Shown: positions 31,620 to 41,344, numbered from the stretch's first letter. The stretch: 64,000 nt of DNA from REEB76 sp049698775 (GCA_049698775.1 JBAVYM010000009.1:1-64000); one strand, 5' to 3'. The notes: generated from the sequence alone by a model not told the origin. Numbers and translations: made by a program.

Positions 31620-32192
31620 TTAACCTCCGCCACTCTTCGCGGCAGGCGCCTTGCTCTGCTGCTGTTTCTGCGCCTGCGCCCAATCTTTGTCCAGGGCATC
31701 GGTCAGGCCTTGAGTCACATCGTATTTGCCCGAGGCATACACCGCACCAGCGGCATCCTTGCTGAGCAGGATGTCGTAACGGTGGGTCTTGGCATATTGG
31801 TCCAGCACCTTGCCCAGTTCCTGTTCGATGGGTTGCAATAATTCCTGACGGCGCTGCTCCAGATCCTGGCGGCTCATCAGCACGTATTGCTGCAGGTTAT
31901 TGCGGCTGTCATCGTAGCTCTTCTGCAATTGCTGGTAATTCGCGGCTTTTGAATCGGTCTTGTCCAGTTGCTGCTTCAATACGTTCAGCTTGTTATTCTG
32001 ATCGTTGGCCTGGTCCTGGAATTTCTTGACGATGGTCTGCAATTGCTGGTTGGCTTGCTGGCCCGCCTGGGATTTGGCGAGCACTTCCTGAAGATTGACG
32101 ACGCCGATGCGCGGCGCTTCCGCGGCTTGCGCCGAAGTCATTGAAAACGCAGCGACCGCCAGTACGCCGGCGGCAAGAAATCCGTAACGCAT
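31620..32192 (-). CDS. OmpH/Skp family periplasmic chaperone
   Basis: This 190-residue protein has a signal peptide (cleavage near 'TSAQAA-EAP') and the Skp pattern 'RIGVVNLQEVLAKSQAGQQANQQL'. A long coiled-coil middle (about residues 45-130) is followed by 'KTHRYDILLSKDAAGAVYASGKYDVTQGLTDAL'. Skp trimers hold unfolded outer-membrane proteins. The gene is not next to bamA, so it may be a paralogue. I chose ATG 32192, which has AGGAG 9 bases upstream. Confidence 0.88.
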   Translation of the reverse strand: MRYGFLAAGVLAVAAFSMTSAQAAEAPRIGVVNLQEVLAKSQAGQQANQQLQTIVKKFQDQANDQNNKLNVLKQQLDKTDSKAANYQQLQKSYDDSRNNLQQYVLMSRQDLEQRRQELLQPIEQELGKVLDQYAKTHRYDILLSKDAAGAVYASGKYDVTQGLTDALDKDWAQAQKQQQSKAPAAKSGGG

Positions 32193-32277
32193 GATGGAAT
32201 ACTCCTGAAATGTGGGAATAGACAAAGCCCGCCGGGTGGCGGGGCAGGTGGAAAGCACGTCTAGGATAACGCACCCA

Positions 32278-32303
32278 GGGCGGTGCGGACTACCGCACCG
32301 CCC
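32278..32303 (-). terminator. GC-rich hairpin downstream of the oxidase-like gene
   Basis: GGGCGGTGCGG (32278-32288) pairs perfectly with CCGCACCGCCC (32293-32303) around a 4-base loop. It lies 8 bases after the stop of the 32312-32713 gene. There is no T-run on the minus strand, so termination would be partial or factor-dependent. Confidence 0.5.
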
Positions 32304-32311
32304 CGCGATGC

Positions 32312-32713
32312 TCAGGCTTTTTTCAGGTTCACAAACAGATTGATGGTAAAAAACAGGATGCCGATAACCGCCAACACTGCGCCCACCGCCACCACCGGTA
32401 TGGCTCCCACATGGCCGCTATTCACGAAAAACAGGCCGATGACAAATATCGGCAGACCGATATTGTGCAACCAGAAATGGGCCAACCCCAGCCAGTGGCC
32501 GCCGGCTCGGGGGCATAGCCAGTAAATGACACCCGCAAGACCCAGCGAAGCCCAGCCCAACAGGTTGATGTGGGCGTGCACCGGGGCGTACTGGAATTGA
32601 TGGCTCAGGCCCATGACCAGACCGAAAATCACCCCGATCAGCAGATACAGCACGGCGATTTTCAGCCAGATTGGCGCCATGCGAGCGCCGCGCTGTTCGA
32701 TAAGACTGTCCAT
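32312..32713 (-). CDS. Small membrane protein related to heme-copper oxidase subunit I
   Basis: This 133-residue protein has four hydrophobic segments. 'VHAHINLLGWASLGLAGVIYWLCP' (about 47-70) resembles helices of cbb3-type or nitric-oxide-reductase-like subunit I, including two His. It is far too short for an oxidase (over 450 residues) and lacks the other heme ligands. Such stand-alone proteins are common in proteobacteria and of unknown role. ATG 32713 has AAGGAG upstream. Confidence 0.75.
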   Translation of the reverse strand: MDSLIEQRGARMAPIWLKIAVLYLLIGVIFGLVMGLSHQFQYAPVHAHINLLGWASLGLAGVIYWLCPRAGGHWLGLAHFWLHNIGLPIFVIGLFFVNSGHVGAIPVVAVGAVLAVIGILFFTINLFVNLKKA

Positions 32714-32866
32714 AACTAACTCCTTGTCTTGATTTGCAATTTCGTTTACGGGCGCCGCCGTCTGACGGCGCCCGGCGCAGCATATCAGAGCGGCGGTTGA
32801 ACCCACAGCCTGCTCTGGTGTCATACTTGCCACCCTTTTCGCTTTCATAACAAAAGGAATATACCC

Positions 32867-35800
32867 ATGTTCCGGAACTGCTTTTCCCTTCGGGCCGTAT
32901 GGCTGCCCGCTTTGATCCTCCTAGGTTTGGCGGCAGGCACCGCCCAAGCCAGCAATACCCTCATGCGCTATCCCACTCTGCACGGTGATTCCGTGGTGTT
33001 TGAGGCGCATAGCAATCTGTGGGAAGTGAACCGTGCCGGCGGTACCGCCCGCCGGCTCACCACCGACCCCGGTTTCGATATCATGCCGCGCTTCTCGCCA
33101 GACGGGCAGTGGATCGCCTTCACCGGCCAGTACCGCGGCAACACCGACGTGTATGTGATTCCCGCGGGCGGCGGCAACGCCAAGCGCCTCACCTTCCATT
33201 CCGACGTGGTGGCAAACGCGCCGCTGCGCTGGGGACCGGACAACATGGTGGTCACCTGGACGCCGGACAGCAAAAACATCGTGTTCCTGTCACGCCGCAC
33301 CACCTTCAATTCCTGGTTCGGCCAGTTATTCACGGTGCCGCTAGACGGCGGACTGCCCACACAACTGCCGCTGCCCAAAGGCGGCATGCTGACCTATTCG
33401 CCAGACGGACAATCCATCGCTTATAACCGCATCTTCCGCAACTTCCGCACCTGGAAGCGCTACAAGGGTGGTTTGGCGCAGGACGTGTGGCTGTACAACT
33501 TCGCCACCAAGAAAAGCACGCGTGTCACCGATTATCCCGGCGCCGACATGGACCCCATGTGGTACGGGCATGTGATTTATTTCATTTCCGACCGCGGCCC
33601 GGAGGAACGCAAAAATCTTTGGGTCTATGATCTGAACACCAAACAGTTCCGCCAGGTCACGCACTTCAAGGATTTCGACATTGACTGGCCGAGCCTCGGC
33701 GACACCGGTATCGCGTTCCAGGATGGCGGCGATCTCTACGTCATGGACCTGCCGTCCGAACAACTGCACAAGCTCGACGTGAGCGTACCGGACGACGGTA
33801 GCCGCACCGGTCTGCGCTGGGTGGACGCCTCCAAATACATCCAGGTGATGGATACCGCAGGCGACACCAATCTGGCGCTTTCGCCCAATGGCAAGCGCGC
33901 GCTGTTGCAGGCACGCGGCGACATCTGGTCGCTGCCGAAAGAGCACGGTCCAAGCCGTGACTTGACCGACACCAGCAACTCCGAGGAGGAATATCCTGCC
34001 TGGTCGCCGGACGGCAAATGGATCACCTACGCCACCGACATTAGTGGCGAAGACCAGATCGCGGTGCGTCCGGCCGATAATTCCGGCCCGCAACAAACTC
34101 TGACCAATTTCAAAACCGGCTATTTCTACGGTCCCAGTTGGTCGCCCGCAAGCGACATGCTCGCGTTCTCGGACAACGAGCATCGCCTGTGGTATCTCAA
34201 CGTGAAGAGCCGCAAGCTCACGCAGGTGGCGCAGGACAAGTACAGCGAGATGCACGACTACAGTTGGTCGCCGGACGGACGCTGGCTCGCTTACAGCGTC
34301 ACCGCGCCGAACCAGATGCGCCAGATTTATCTCTACAATCTGGCGGACGACCAAGCGACGCTCATTAGCTCGCCCATGGACAACGATCAGGGTCCGGTGT
34401 TCGATCCGGATGGCAAGTACCTGTATTTCGTATCCGCACGTCACGAGAACCCGACCTTCAGCCAAAGCGAGTTCAACATCGCGACCTTGCAGATGGACGG
34501 CGTGTATGTCACCACGCTGACCAAGGATGAGGCTTCGCCGTTCGCGCCGCGCAATGACGAAGGCACGCTTTCGGAACAGAAAGAGCAGAAGCCCGGCGAA
34601 TGGAAACCGGGCAACAGCAAGCCCATCAAGATTGATCTCGATGGCCTGATGGCGCGCGCCGTACCGCTGCCGATTCCGGCAGCCAATATCTCGGGGCTTA
34701 CCGCGACGCCGGGCCACGTGTTCTACAGCACCACACCCAACCAAACCATCGCCGGACCGCTGACCGGCATGCAGCCGGAATTGCATGTCTATGATCTCGC
34801 TAAGCGTGAGGACAAGACGCTGGTGACGGGCCTGGCCGGCTGGACGCTTTCAGCCGACGGCTCCACGATTCTCTACAACAACCCCGACGGCAAACTGTTC
34901 ACGCAGGACGCCATGCCGGATGCGAAACCCAAGCCGCTCGACACCTCGCACATGTGGGTGCAGATCAATCCGGTCGCGGAATGGAACGAGATGTATCACA
35001 TGGCCTGGCGGCTGGACCGGGATTTCTTCGTCAACCGCAAGATGAACGGTGTGGACTGGGATGCGGTGCAGGCCAAGTACTCGAAGCTCCTGCCGCTCAT
35101 GGGTTCGCGTGAGGATTTGAATTATTTCATCGGCCAGACCATCGGCGAACTCAGCAACTCCCACACCTATGTGGGTGGCGGCGACATGGATTACGCCGTG
35201 CACCGCACGCCGACGGGCTTGCTGGGCGTGGATTTCGGCCTGGATGAAAATTCCGGCCGCTATTACTTCAAAACGATTTACCCCGGCGACAACACTCGCG
35301 AAAACTACCGCTCGCCCTTGACTGAGCCGGGCGTAAATGTGAAAACCGGCGATTATCTGCTGGCGGTGAATGGCCGCGAGTTGAAAGCACCCGTGAATCC
35401 CTACAGCCTATTCGTGGACACCGCCAACGATGACGTGGAACTCACCATCGCGGACAATGCCGCCGGCAAGAACACGCGCCGGGTGCTGATCAAGACCATC
35501 CCCAATGAACTGGACATCCGCCTCAAGGCCTGGATAGATCATAATCGCGAAGAGGTAAACAAGCTCTCAGGCGGCCAGATCGGTTACATCTATATGTCCG
35601 ATATGGAAGCCCAGGGCATGGACCAGTTCATCCGCCAGTTCTACCCGCAGCTCACCAAGCAGGGCCTGATCATAGATGACCGCTACAACGGCGGCGGTTT
35701 CATTGACCAGATCGTGCTGGAGCGACTGCGGCGGGTATTGATCGGCATGAACAGCGACCGTCAGCAGATCGCCTCGCCGATCCCGCAGCAGGTGAGCAAC

Positions 35801-36190
35801 AGTTACAAGGTGACGCTCATCAACCACTACTCGGCGTCCGACGGCGACATCTTCCCGTATTTCTTCAGGAAATACGGCTTGGGGCCGTTGATCGGCACCC
35901 GCACTTGGGGCGGGGTGCGTGGCATCCGCGGGCCATGGCCGCTGCTCGACAACGGCTACATCACCATCCCCGAAAGCACCATGTACGGCCTCGACTCCCA
36001 GTGGGTAATCGAAAACCATGGCGTGGATCCGGACATGGAAGTGGACGATCTGCCGGAGGATGTTATGCGCGGCTACGACGCACAACTGCACACCGCGGTG
36101 GATTACCTGATGGGGAAAATCAAGGCGCATCCGCTGCACCTGCCGCCGCCGCCGCTGATCCCGGCCTATCCGCCGCCGGGCCACGACTGA
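32867..36190 (+). CDS. Tricorn-type S41 protease with beta-propeller domains
   Basis: This 1107-residue protein has a signal peptide (cleavage near 'GTAQAS'). PD40/WD40-like propeller repeats fill residues about 35-670 ('MPRFSPDGQWIAFTGQYRGN', 'YPAWSPDGKWITYATD'). A PDZ-like domain lies at about 780-880, and an S41 core at about 890-1080. The nucleophile is Ser991 in 'NHYSASDGDIFPYFF', and 'YNGGGFIDQIVLERL' is also typical. It should degrade peptides in the periplasm after gating by the propellers. A strong terminator follows 30 bases after the stop. Confidence 0.92.
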   Translation: MFRNCFSLRAVWLPALILLGLAAGTAQASNTLMRYPTLHGDSVVFEAHSNLWEVNRAGGTARRLTTDPGFDIMPRFSPDGQWIAFTGQYRGNTDVYVIPAGGGNAKRLTFHSDVVANAPLRWGPDNMVVTWTPDSKNIVFLSRRTTFNSWFGQLFTVPLDGGLPTQLPLPKGGMLTYSPDGQSIAYNRIFRNFRTWKRYKGGLAQDVWLYNFATKKSTRVTDYPGADMDPMWYGHVIYFISDRGPEERKNLWVYDLNTKQFRQVTHFKDFDIDWPSLGDTGIAFQDGGDLYVMDLPSEQLHKLDVSVPDDGSRTGLRWVDASKYIQVMDTAGDTNLALSPNGKRALLQARGDIWSLPKEHGPSRDLTDTSNSEEEYPAWSPDGKWITYATDISGEDQIAVRPADNSGPQQTLTNFKTGYFYGPSWSPASDMLAFSDNEHRLWYLNVKSRKLTQVAQDKYSEMHDYSWSPDGRWLAYSVTAPNQMRQIYLYNLADDQATLISSPMDNDQGPVFDPDGKYLYFVSARHENPTFSQSEFNIATLQMDGVYVTTLTKDEASPFAPRNDEGTLSEQKEQKPGEWKPGNSKPIKIDLDGLMARAVPLPIPAANISGLTATPGHVFYSTTPNQTIAGPLTGMQPELHVYDLAKREDKTLVTGLAGWTLSADGSTILYNNPDGKLFTQDAMPDAKPKPLDTSHMWVQINPVAEWNEMYHMAWRLDRDFFVNRKMNGVDWDAVQAKYSKLLPLMGSREDLNYFIGQTIGELSNSHTYVGGGDMDYAVHRTPTGLLGVDFGLDENSGRYYFKTIYPGDNTRENYRSPLTEPGVNVKTGDYLLAVNGRELKAPVNPYSLFVDTANDDVELTIADNAAGKNTRRVLIKTIPNELDIRLKAWIDHNREEVNKLSGGQIGYIYMSDMEAQGMDQFIRQFYPQLTKQGLIIDDRYNGGGFIDQIVLERLRRVLIGMNSDRQQIASPIPQQVSNSYKVTLINHYSASDGDIFPYFFRKYGLGPLIGTRTWGGVRGIRGPWPLLDNGYITIPESTMYGLDSQWVIENHGVDPDMEVDDLPEDVMRGYDAQLHTAVDYLMGKIKAHPLHLPPPPLIPAYPPPGHD

Positions 36191-36220
36191 AAATCGCCAG
36201 AACGATAACGGTGAATGTTT

Positions 36221-36250
36221 GCGGCGGCCATCCGGCCGCCGCATTTTTTT
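36221..36250 (+). terminator. Rho-independent terminator of the tricorn protease gene
   Basis: GCGGCGGCC (36221-36229) pairs perfectly with GGCCGCCGC (36234-36242) around ATCC and is followed by A and seven T. It isolates the protease gene from the sigma-54 operon. Confidence 0.95.
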
Positions 36251-36291
36251 GCGCACGCAGTCAATACGAGATCAGCCGATCCGCTGCCCAG

Positions 36292-36320
36292 GTGTCCGGT
36301 CGGACACTTCGGCATGTCCG
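36292..36320 (+). promoter_or_regulatory. Candidate enhancer (upstream activator site)
   Basis: GTGTCCG-GT-CGGACAC (36292-36307) is an inverted repeat with 7-base arms. A further half-site TGTCCG lies at 36315-36320. It is centred about 150 bases before the predicted sigma-54 transcription start, a typical place for an NtrC-type activator. The operon encodes such an activator. Confidence 0.65.
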
Positions 36321-36422
36321 CGGGCGCCATCAATGCCGCTTTCATGGATGCAACATGCAATCACATGGTGGTTCTATGGCCTGAATACAGGCCCGGCGAC
36401 CGGAGAAACTCACTGCGAAGAT

Positions 36423-36438
36423 TGGCACGCGGCTTGCT
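36423..36438 (+). promoter_or_regulatory. Sigma-54 (RpoN) promoter
   Basis: TTGGCACGCGGCTTGC contains TGGCAC-N5-TTGC, the full consensus with the GG (36424-36425) and GC (36436-36437) elements at the required 12-base distance. Transcription should start at about 36449. It precedes the export operon that carries its own sigma-54 activator. Confidence 0.85.
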
Positions 36439-36449
36439 TGATGGTTTGC

Positions 36450-37757
36450 ATGAGCACAAACAACCCAAAAAAAATCGTCAGTATCCACGATAACACCGCT
36501 AGCCAGGACGTGGCGATTGACAACCGGGCGCATCGCCGACGCAAGCGCCTGTTCCTAATAGGCGGCAGCGTGATTTTGCTGGTGGTGCTGGGGCTGTTGG
36601 TGCCGGCAATCATGCGCATGCTCTCCGCGGATGCCTCGGTCAGCACCTCACGGTTGCAGTTCGCCACCGTCGAACGCGGCCTGTTTGTGCGTGACATCGC
36701 TGCCGACGGGCGCGTGGTCGCGGCGGTCAGCCCAACCCTGTACGCGACCGCGGGCGGCGCAGTGACGCTGAAGGTGCACGCCGGTGACAGCGTGAAGAAA
36801 GGTCAGGTGCTGGCGGTGATTGACAGTCCCGAATTGACCAGCAAGCTCGCACAGGAGGAGAACAACGCCGACGCGCTGCAGGTGGCGTACGAGCAGGCCA
36901 AAGTGGACGCCCGCCAGCAGCGTTTCAAACTGCAGGAGACATTCGATAACGCACAAATCGACGAGCAGAGCGCCGCGCGCGATCTGGCTCGCTACAAGCA
37001 AGCCTTCGAATTGGGCGCGGTGTCAAAGATGGACTTGGACCATTACAGCGATGCCCTGGAGAAGGCGCAGATCGCGCTGCACCACGCACACGATAACCTG
37101 GGCATGGACAACGACAGTCTCAATCTGGAGATCAAGGCCAAGAAACTGGCATTTCAGCGCCAGACGCTACTGGTCAAGGACCTGCAACGCCAGGTGGGCG
37201 ACTTGAACGAGCAATCGCCGGTCAACGGCCAGGTTGGGCAATTGTTCATCGCGCAGACCGCGACGGTCGCCAAGGACGCCAAGCTGCTGACCGTGGTGGA
37301 TCTGTCCGCGCTGGAGGTGGAAGTGACGGTGCCGGAAAGTTTCGCACGCGATCTCGCGCCCGGCATGCCCGCCGATATCAGCGGCAACGACCGTGACTGG
37401 AAAGGCGCGGTCAGCGCAATCTCGCCGGAAGTGGTCAACGGCGAAGTCGTGGCGCGCGTGCGTTTCGAGGGCGGCAAGCCGCAGCAGTTGCGTCAGAACC
37501 AGCGTCTCTCGGTACGCATCCTGCTCGACAAGCGCGACAACGTGCTGACCGTGACGCGCGGCTCGTTTGTTGATGAATCCGGCGGCCGTTACGCCTACGT
37601 GGTGCGCGAAGGCATCGCCTACAAGGCGCCAGTGACGCTCGGACCCAGCTCCATCGACAAGGTCGAAATTCTGCAAGGGCTGAAGGCCGGAGACAAGGTC
37701 GTGATTTCCGGCACCGACAGCTTCAGCGGCGCTGCGCGCGTGGCCATCAGCAATTAA
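36450..37757 (+). CDS. Periplasmic adaptor protein (HlyD/MacA/RND type)
   Basis: This 435-residue protein has one membrane segment (about 33-55). The biotinyl-lipoyl half domain is 'GGAVTLKVHAGDSVKKGQVLAVIDSPEL'. A long coiled coil (about 130-250) and barrel domains follow, ending 'LQGLKAGDKVVISGTDSFSGAARV'. It should link an inner-membrane ABC transporter to an outer-membrane channel. The ATG at 36450 is only one base from the predicted transcription start. ATG 36441 lies before it. Neither has a ribosome-binding site, so the start is uncertain. First gene of the operon. Confidence 0.88.
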   Translation: MSTNNPKKIVSIHDNTASQDVAIDNRAHRRRKRLFLIGGSVILLVVLGLLVPAIMRMLSADASVSTSRLQFATVERGLFVRDIAADGRVVAAVSPTLYATAGGAVTLKVHAGDSVKKGQVLAVIDSPELTSKLAQEENNADALQVAYEQAKVDARQQRFKLQETFDNAQIDEQSAARDLARYKQAFELGAVSKMDLDHYSDALEKAQIALHHAHDNLGMDNDSLNLEIKAKKLAFQRQTLLVKDLQRQVGDLNEQSPVNGQVGQLFIAQTATVAKDAKLLTVVDLSALEVEVTVPESFARDLAPGMPADISGNDRDWKGAVSAISPEVVNGEVVARVRFEGGKPQQLRQNQRLSVRILLDKRDNVLTVTRGSFVDESGGRYAYVVREGIAYKAPVTLGPSSIDKVEILQGLKAGDKVVISGTDSFSGAARVAISN

Positions 37758-37839
37758 GAACCAGGAACAGGGAATCGGAATGCATCCATCCATCTACCGC
37801 GTGGCTGACCACCTCGCTCGTCTTTCCGGGCTATCCTGG

Positions 37840-37970
37840 CTTCATCGGGATGGAACCCGGAATCCAGCATCTTCATTTTTCCGCATCGCCGCAAAGCAAA
37901 GTTGCCGGATTCCCGCTTGCGCGGCAATGACCAGCTTCGGATCACGCGAATCCTGGATCCCGAACCCCGG
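37840..37970. repeat. Dispersed ATTCCCGC-type repeat inside the operon
   Basis: The 255-base gap between the adaptor and ATPase genes contains 'ACCCGGAATCCAG' and 'GGATTCCCGCTTGCGCGGCAATGACC', the pattern of common extragenic repeats of the form ATTCCCGC...GCGGGAAT. A related copy lies at 50324-50413. No coding sequence is evident. Hairpins here could alter expression of the downstream genes. Confidence 0.6.
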
Positions 37971-38012
37971 CTTTAGCCAATATCCATCACCTCACAAAAA
38001 GGAATCTTTGCC

Positions 38013-38729
38013 ATGCTCAAGATGAACCACCTGTCCAAAATCTACCGCACCGAAGTAGTGGAAACCTATGCCTTGCGGGATTTCAGCATTGATGTGAAAG
38101 AAGGCGAGTTCGTCGCGGTCATGGGGCCTTCGGGTTCCGGCAAGACCACCTTTCTGACCATCGCCGGGCTGCTGGAAAGTTTCACTGGTGGTGAGTATCA
38201 CCTGGACGGCAAGGATGTCAGCAGACTCAGCGACAACGCACGCTCGAAGATCCGCAACGAGAAAATCGGTTTCATCTTCCAGAGCTTCAACCTGATCCCT
38301 GACCTCAACGTGGCCGACAACGTGGACGTGCCATTGCGCTATCGCGGCTTCAAGGCTGCGGAACGGGGTCGCCGGATTCGCGAAGCGCTAGAAGTGGTCG
38401 GCCTTGCTTCGCGCATGAAGCACTACCCGGCCGAGCTTTCCGGCGGCCAGCAGCAGCGCGTCGCCATCGCCCGCGCACTGGCGGGTGAACCGCGCATCCT
38501 GCTGGCGGACGAACCCACCGGCAACCTGGATTCGCTGATGGCACGGCAGGTACTGGACCTGATTGAGCACATCAACGAGAGCGGCACCACTGTCGTCATG
38601 GTTACGCACGATCCGGAGCTGGCGCACCGCGCGCACCGCAGCGTGCACGTACTCGACGGTCAAGTCACGGACATGCAAGCCGATACCGCCTACGAACTTC
38701 CTCAGGCTGAGACCACGGTCCGCGCGTGA
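38013..38729 (+). CDS. ABC transporter ATP-binding protein (MacB/LolD type)
   Basis: This 238-residue protein has Walker A GPSGSGKTT (about residues 37-45), a Q-loop, the signature 'LSGGQQQRVAIARAL', Walker B 'ILLADEPTGNLD' and an H-loop 'VMVTHD'. This composition is typical of the LolD/FtsE/MacB group, which couples to FtsX-domain permeases. Those follow 12 bases downstream. The energy is used for mechanical transport across the envelope (lipoproteins, peptides, toxins). The substrate is unknown. Confidence 0.93.
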   Translation: MLKMNHLSKIYRTEVVETYALRDFSIDVKEGEFVAVMGPSGSGKTTFLTIAGLLESFTGGEYHLDGKDVSRLSDNARSKIRNEKIGFIFQSFNLIPDLNVADNVDVPLRYRGFKAAERGRRIREALEVVGLASRMKHYPAELSGGQQQRVAIARALAGEPRILLADEPTGNLDSLMARQVLDLIEHINESGTTVVMVTHDPELAHRAHRSVHVLDGQVTDMQADTAYELPQAETTVRA

Positions 38730-38741
38730 CTCGATAACACA

Positions 38742-40058
38742 ATGTTCACCTACTACCTCGATCTGGCCCTGCGCAGCCTCAAGCGTACGCCGATCCTGAC
38801 CGGCCTGATGGTGCTGGCGATTGGACTCGGCATCGGCGCCAGCATGACCATGATCACCGTGTTGCACGTGATGACGGACGATCCGCTGCCGGGACGCAGC
38901 GCGCATCTGTTTTATCCCTACCTCGACCCGTTGCCGCTGAAATTCTCCACCGTGCCGATCGCTGCCGACCCGAGGAACAGCCTGACCTGGCCGGATGCGA
39001 TGGCGCTGCTGCGCGCACATCGCGGCGTGCGGCAGGCGGCGATGTCGGGCGGCACCTTGCTGGACTGGCCGCAACGCACCGACCTGCAACCGTTCTACGT
39101 CGATGGCCGCTACACCACGCCGGATTTCTTCGCGATGTTCAGAGTGCCGTTCGTCGCAGGCATCGGCTGGACGGATGCCGAGGAAAGCGCGCAGGCGAAT
39201 GTTGTCGTGCTGGCCCAATCCCTGGCGCAAAAACTGTTCGGCACCGCGGATGCCGTGGGCCGCAGCGTACGGTTGGGCGACCACGACTATCGCGTGGTGG
39301 GCGTCATCAAGGACTGGATGCCCACGCCGATGTTCTACGCCGCGGCCGACGATTCCTTACAATATTCCGACGCCGACAAGTTCTTCTTGCCGCTGTCGGT
39401 GGCGGTGCAACGCAAATTGTGGAGAAATGGCAATGTGTCGGGCTGGAGCGAGGATGGCGCACCCGACAATTTTCGTGACCCGAACACGAGCTGGCTGCAA
39501 TTCTGGGTGCAACTTGATACCCCCGCGCAGGTCGCGGCCTATCGGCAATTCCTGGTCAACTATTCCGCGCAACAGAAGGCGCTCGGCCGTTTCCAGCGGC
39601 CGCCCACGAACGCGCGCTTGTTCAACCTGATGGGTTGGCTCAGTTATCAGAACCTGGTGCCCGACGACGTGTGGCTGCAACTGTGGCTGGCGCTGGGGTT
39701 CATGTTCGTGTGCATGGTGAACATCGTGGCACTGTTGCTGGCAAAGTTCCTGCGCCGCAGCGGCGAGATCAGCATGCGCCGCGCCCTCGGCGCACGTAAA
39801 CGCGACATCTTCCTGCAGTTCGGGATCGAATCAGCGCTGATCGGCATGGTCGGCGGCGTTTTGGGCTTCGCGATCGCGCAGATCGGTTTGTGGAGCATTC
39901 GGCAACGTCCCGATGACTATGCGCATCTGGCCACGATGGATCCGGCGATGCTGTTCGGGACACTGGCGTTGGCCATCGTCGCCAGCGTGCTGGCCGGACT
40001 GTTGCCGGCATGGCGTGCGTGCCGGGTGCCCCCGGCGTTGCAACTGAAATCACTGTGA
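38742..40058 (+). CDS. FtsX-like ABC permease 1
   Basis: This 438-residue protein has a first membrane segment at about 18-40. A large periplasmic MacB-core-like domain follows (about 45-285: 'PFVAGIGWTDAEESAQANVVVLAQSLAQKLFG'). A C-terminal FtsX domain has three segments and 'SMRRALGARKRDIFLQFGIESALIGMVGG'. It pairs with the following permease to form a heterodimer with the ATPase. The gap to the next gene is 11 bases. Confidence 0.9.
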   Translation: MFTYYLDLALRSLKRTPILTGLMVLAIGLGIGASMTMITVLHVMTDDPLPGRSAHLFYPYLDPLPLKFSTVPIAADPRNSLTWPDAMALLRAHRGVRQAAMSGGTLLDWPQRTDLQPFYVDGRYTTPDFFAMFRVPFVAGIGWTDAEESAQANVVVLAQSLAQKLFGTADAVGRSVRLGDHDYRVVGVIKDWMPTPMFYAAADDSLQYSDADKFFLPLSVAVQRKLWRNGNVSGWSEDGAPDNFRDPNTSWLQFWVQLDTPAQVAAYRQFLVNYSAQQKALGRFQRPPTNARLFNLMGWLSYQNLVPDDVWLQLWLALGFMFVCMVNIVALLLAKFLRRSGEISMRRALGARKRDIFLQFGIESALIGMVGGVLGFAIAQIGLWSIRQRPDDYAHLATMDPAMLFGTLALAIVASVLAGLLPAWRACRVPPALQLKSL

Positions 40059-40069
40059 GGGAAACGACG

Positions 40070-41302
40070 ATGGAAATCCGGCCGATCCTTTCCACGCTGC
40101 GCCGCCACCGTCTTACCGCCGCATTACTTATATTGCAGGTCGCCTTCACCTGCGCGATCGTGTGCAACGTCACGTTCATGATTGTTCAGCGCGTGCAGCG
40201 GATTTCGCTGCCCACCGGCATCGCCGAAAAGGAATTGTCGGTGATTCACGCGGCCGGTATCGGCAAGAACGAGAATCCGCAGGTGCGTCACGCGGAGGAT
40301 GTGGCCGCGTTGCGCGCGATTCCGGGTGTCGAATCGGTGGTCGCGGTGAGCTTTCCGCTGCCGCTGGACAACAGCATGGACATGTACGGTGTGTGCCCCG
40401 ATCTGGCGGCCATGCAGCGCGTGATGCAAACCATGTCAACCAAGGACACGGGCTGCCTGGAGTCCAGCGTGTACGACAGCTCGCCCGGATTGCTGCAAAC
40501 GCTCGGGCTCGACCTGGTCGCCGGTCGCGATTTCCAGCCCGACGAGTACGTGACGGATCAAAAGAACGTCGCGGTCGTGATCATCAGCAGCGCGTCGGCG
40601 CAACAGTTGTATCCCGACCAGAACGCGTTGGGCAAGGAGATGTACATGGGCCCGAAGCACGTCGTGCGCGTCGTCGGCATCGTGAAAACATTGTTGAGTC
40701 CAGTTCTGCTGGGCAAAGGCACCGACTACGACACGATAATCTGGCCGCGACTGCCGCACGCCATGGACTACGTGCTGCGCAGTGCGCCGCAGGATCGCGC
40801 GCGAGTGCTGAGGGCTGCGTCCGTGACGTTGCTGAAACTCGACCCGAGCCGCCTCATCAATCGCGACCGCACAGAGACTTACGCGCACATTCGCGCGCGG
40901 TATTTCCAGCGCGACCGCACCATGATCGGCCTGCTGATCGCCTCGGCGCTCGGACTGCTGTTCGTCTCCGCGCTGGGCATCACCGGACTGGCGAACTTCT
41001 GGGTGCAGCAGCGCACGCACAGCATCGGCATCCGCCGCGCGTTGGGCGCAACCCGCGGCGACATCCTGCGTTACTTCCAGACCGAGAACTTCCTGATCGT
41101 CAGCGGCGGTATCGTGCTTGGCATCATATTGGCGGTGGCATTGAACCTGACCCTGATGCAGCACTACGAACTGCCGCGCTTGCCATTGTGGTATTTACCG
41201 GTCGGCGCGCTGGTGCTGTGGCTGCTGGGGCAACTTGCGGTGCTGGCGCCTGCGCTGCACGCTTCGCACGTGCCTCCGGCCACTGCCACACGCTCCGCAT
41301 AA
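40070..41302 (+). CDS. FtsX-like ABC permease 2
   Basis: This 410-residue protein has the same layout as the preceding permease. The N-terminal segment is 'LTAALLILQVAFTCAIVCNVTFMIV', the periplasmic domain covers about residues 50-280, and the C-terminal FtsX domain contains 'SIGIRRALGATRGDILRYFQTENFLIVSGG'. I chose ATG 40070 (MEIRPILSTLRRHR), which has GAGGG upstream. The frame is open for 20 more codons, overlapping the end of the previous gene. Two different permeases suggest a heterodimeric transporter. Confidence 0.9.
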   Translation: MEIRPILSTLRRHRLTAALLILQVAFTCAIVCNVTFMIVQRVQRISLPTGIAEKELSVIHAAGIGKNENPQVRHAEDVAALRAIPGVESVVAVSFPLPLDNSMDMYGVCPDLAAMQRVMQTMSTKDTGCLESSVYDSSPGLLQTLGLDLVAGRDFQPDEYVTDQKNVAVVIISSASAQQLYPDQNALGKEMYMGPKHVVRVVGIVKTLLSPVLLGKGTDYDTIIWPRLPHAMDYVLRSAPQDRARVLRAASVTLLKLDPSRLINRDRTETYAHIRARYFQRDRTMIGLLIASALGLLFVSALGITGLANFWVQQRTHSIGIRRALGATRGDILRYFQTENFLIVSGGIVLGIILAVALNLTLMQHYELPRLPLWYLPVGALVLWLLGQLAVLAPALHASHVPPATATRSA

Positions 41303-41344
41303 GGCTGTTTATGCCGCAGGAAAACCCTTAGACTTCAGTCAGCC

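Noticed and set aside
33341..34786. Long open frame (over 480 codons) antisense to the tricorn protease gene
   Set aside because: No domain similarity, and its codon pattern is the mirror of the strongly supported S41 gene. Such frames arise from high GC at third positions.
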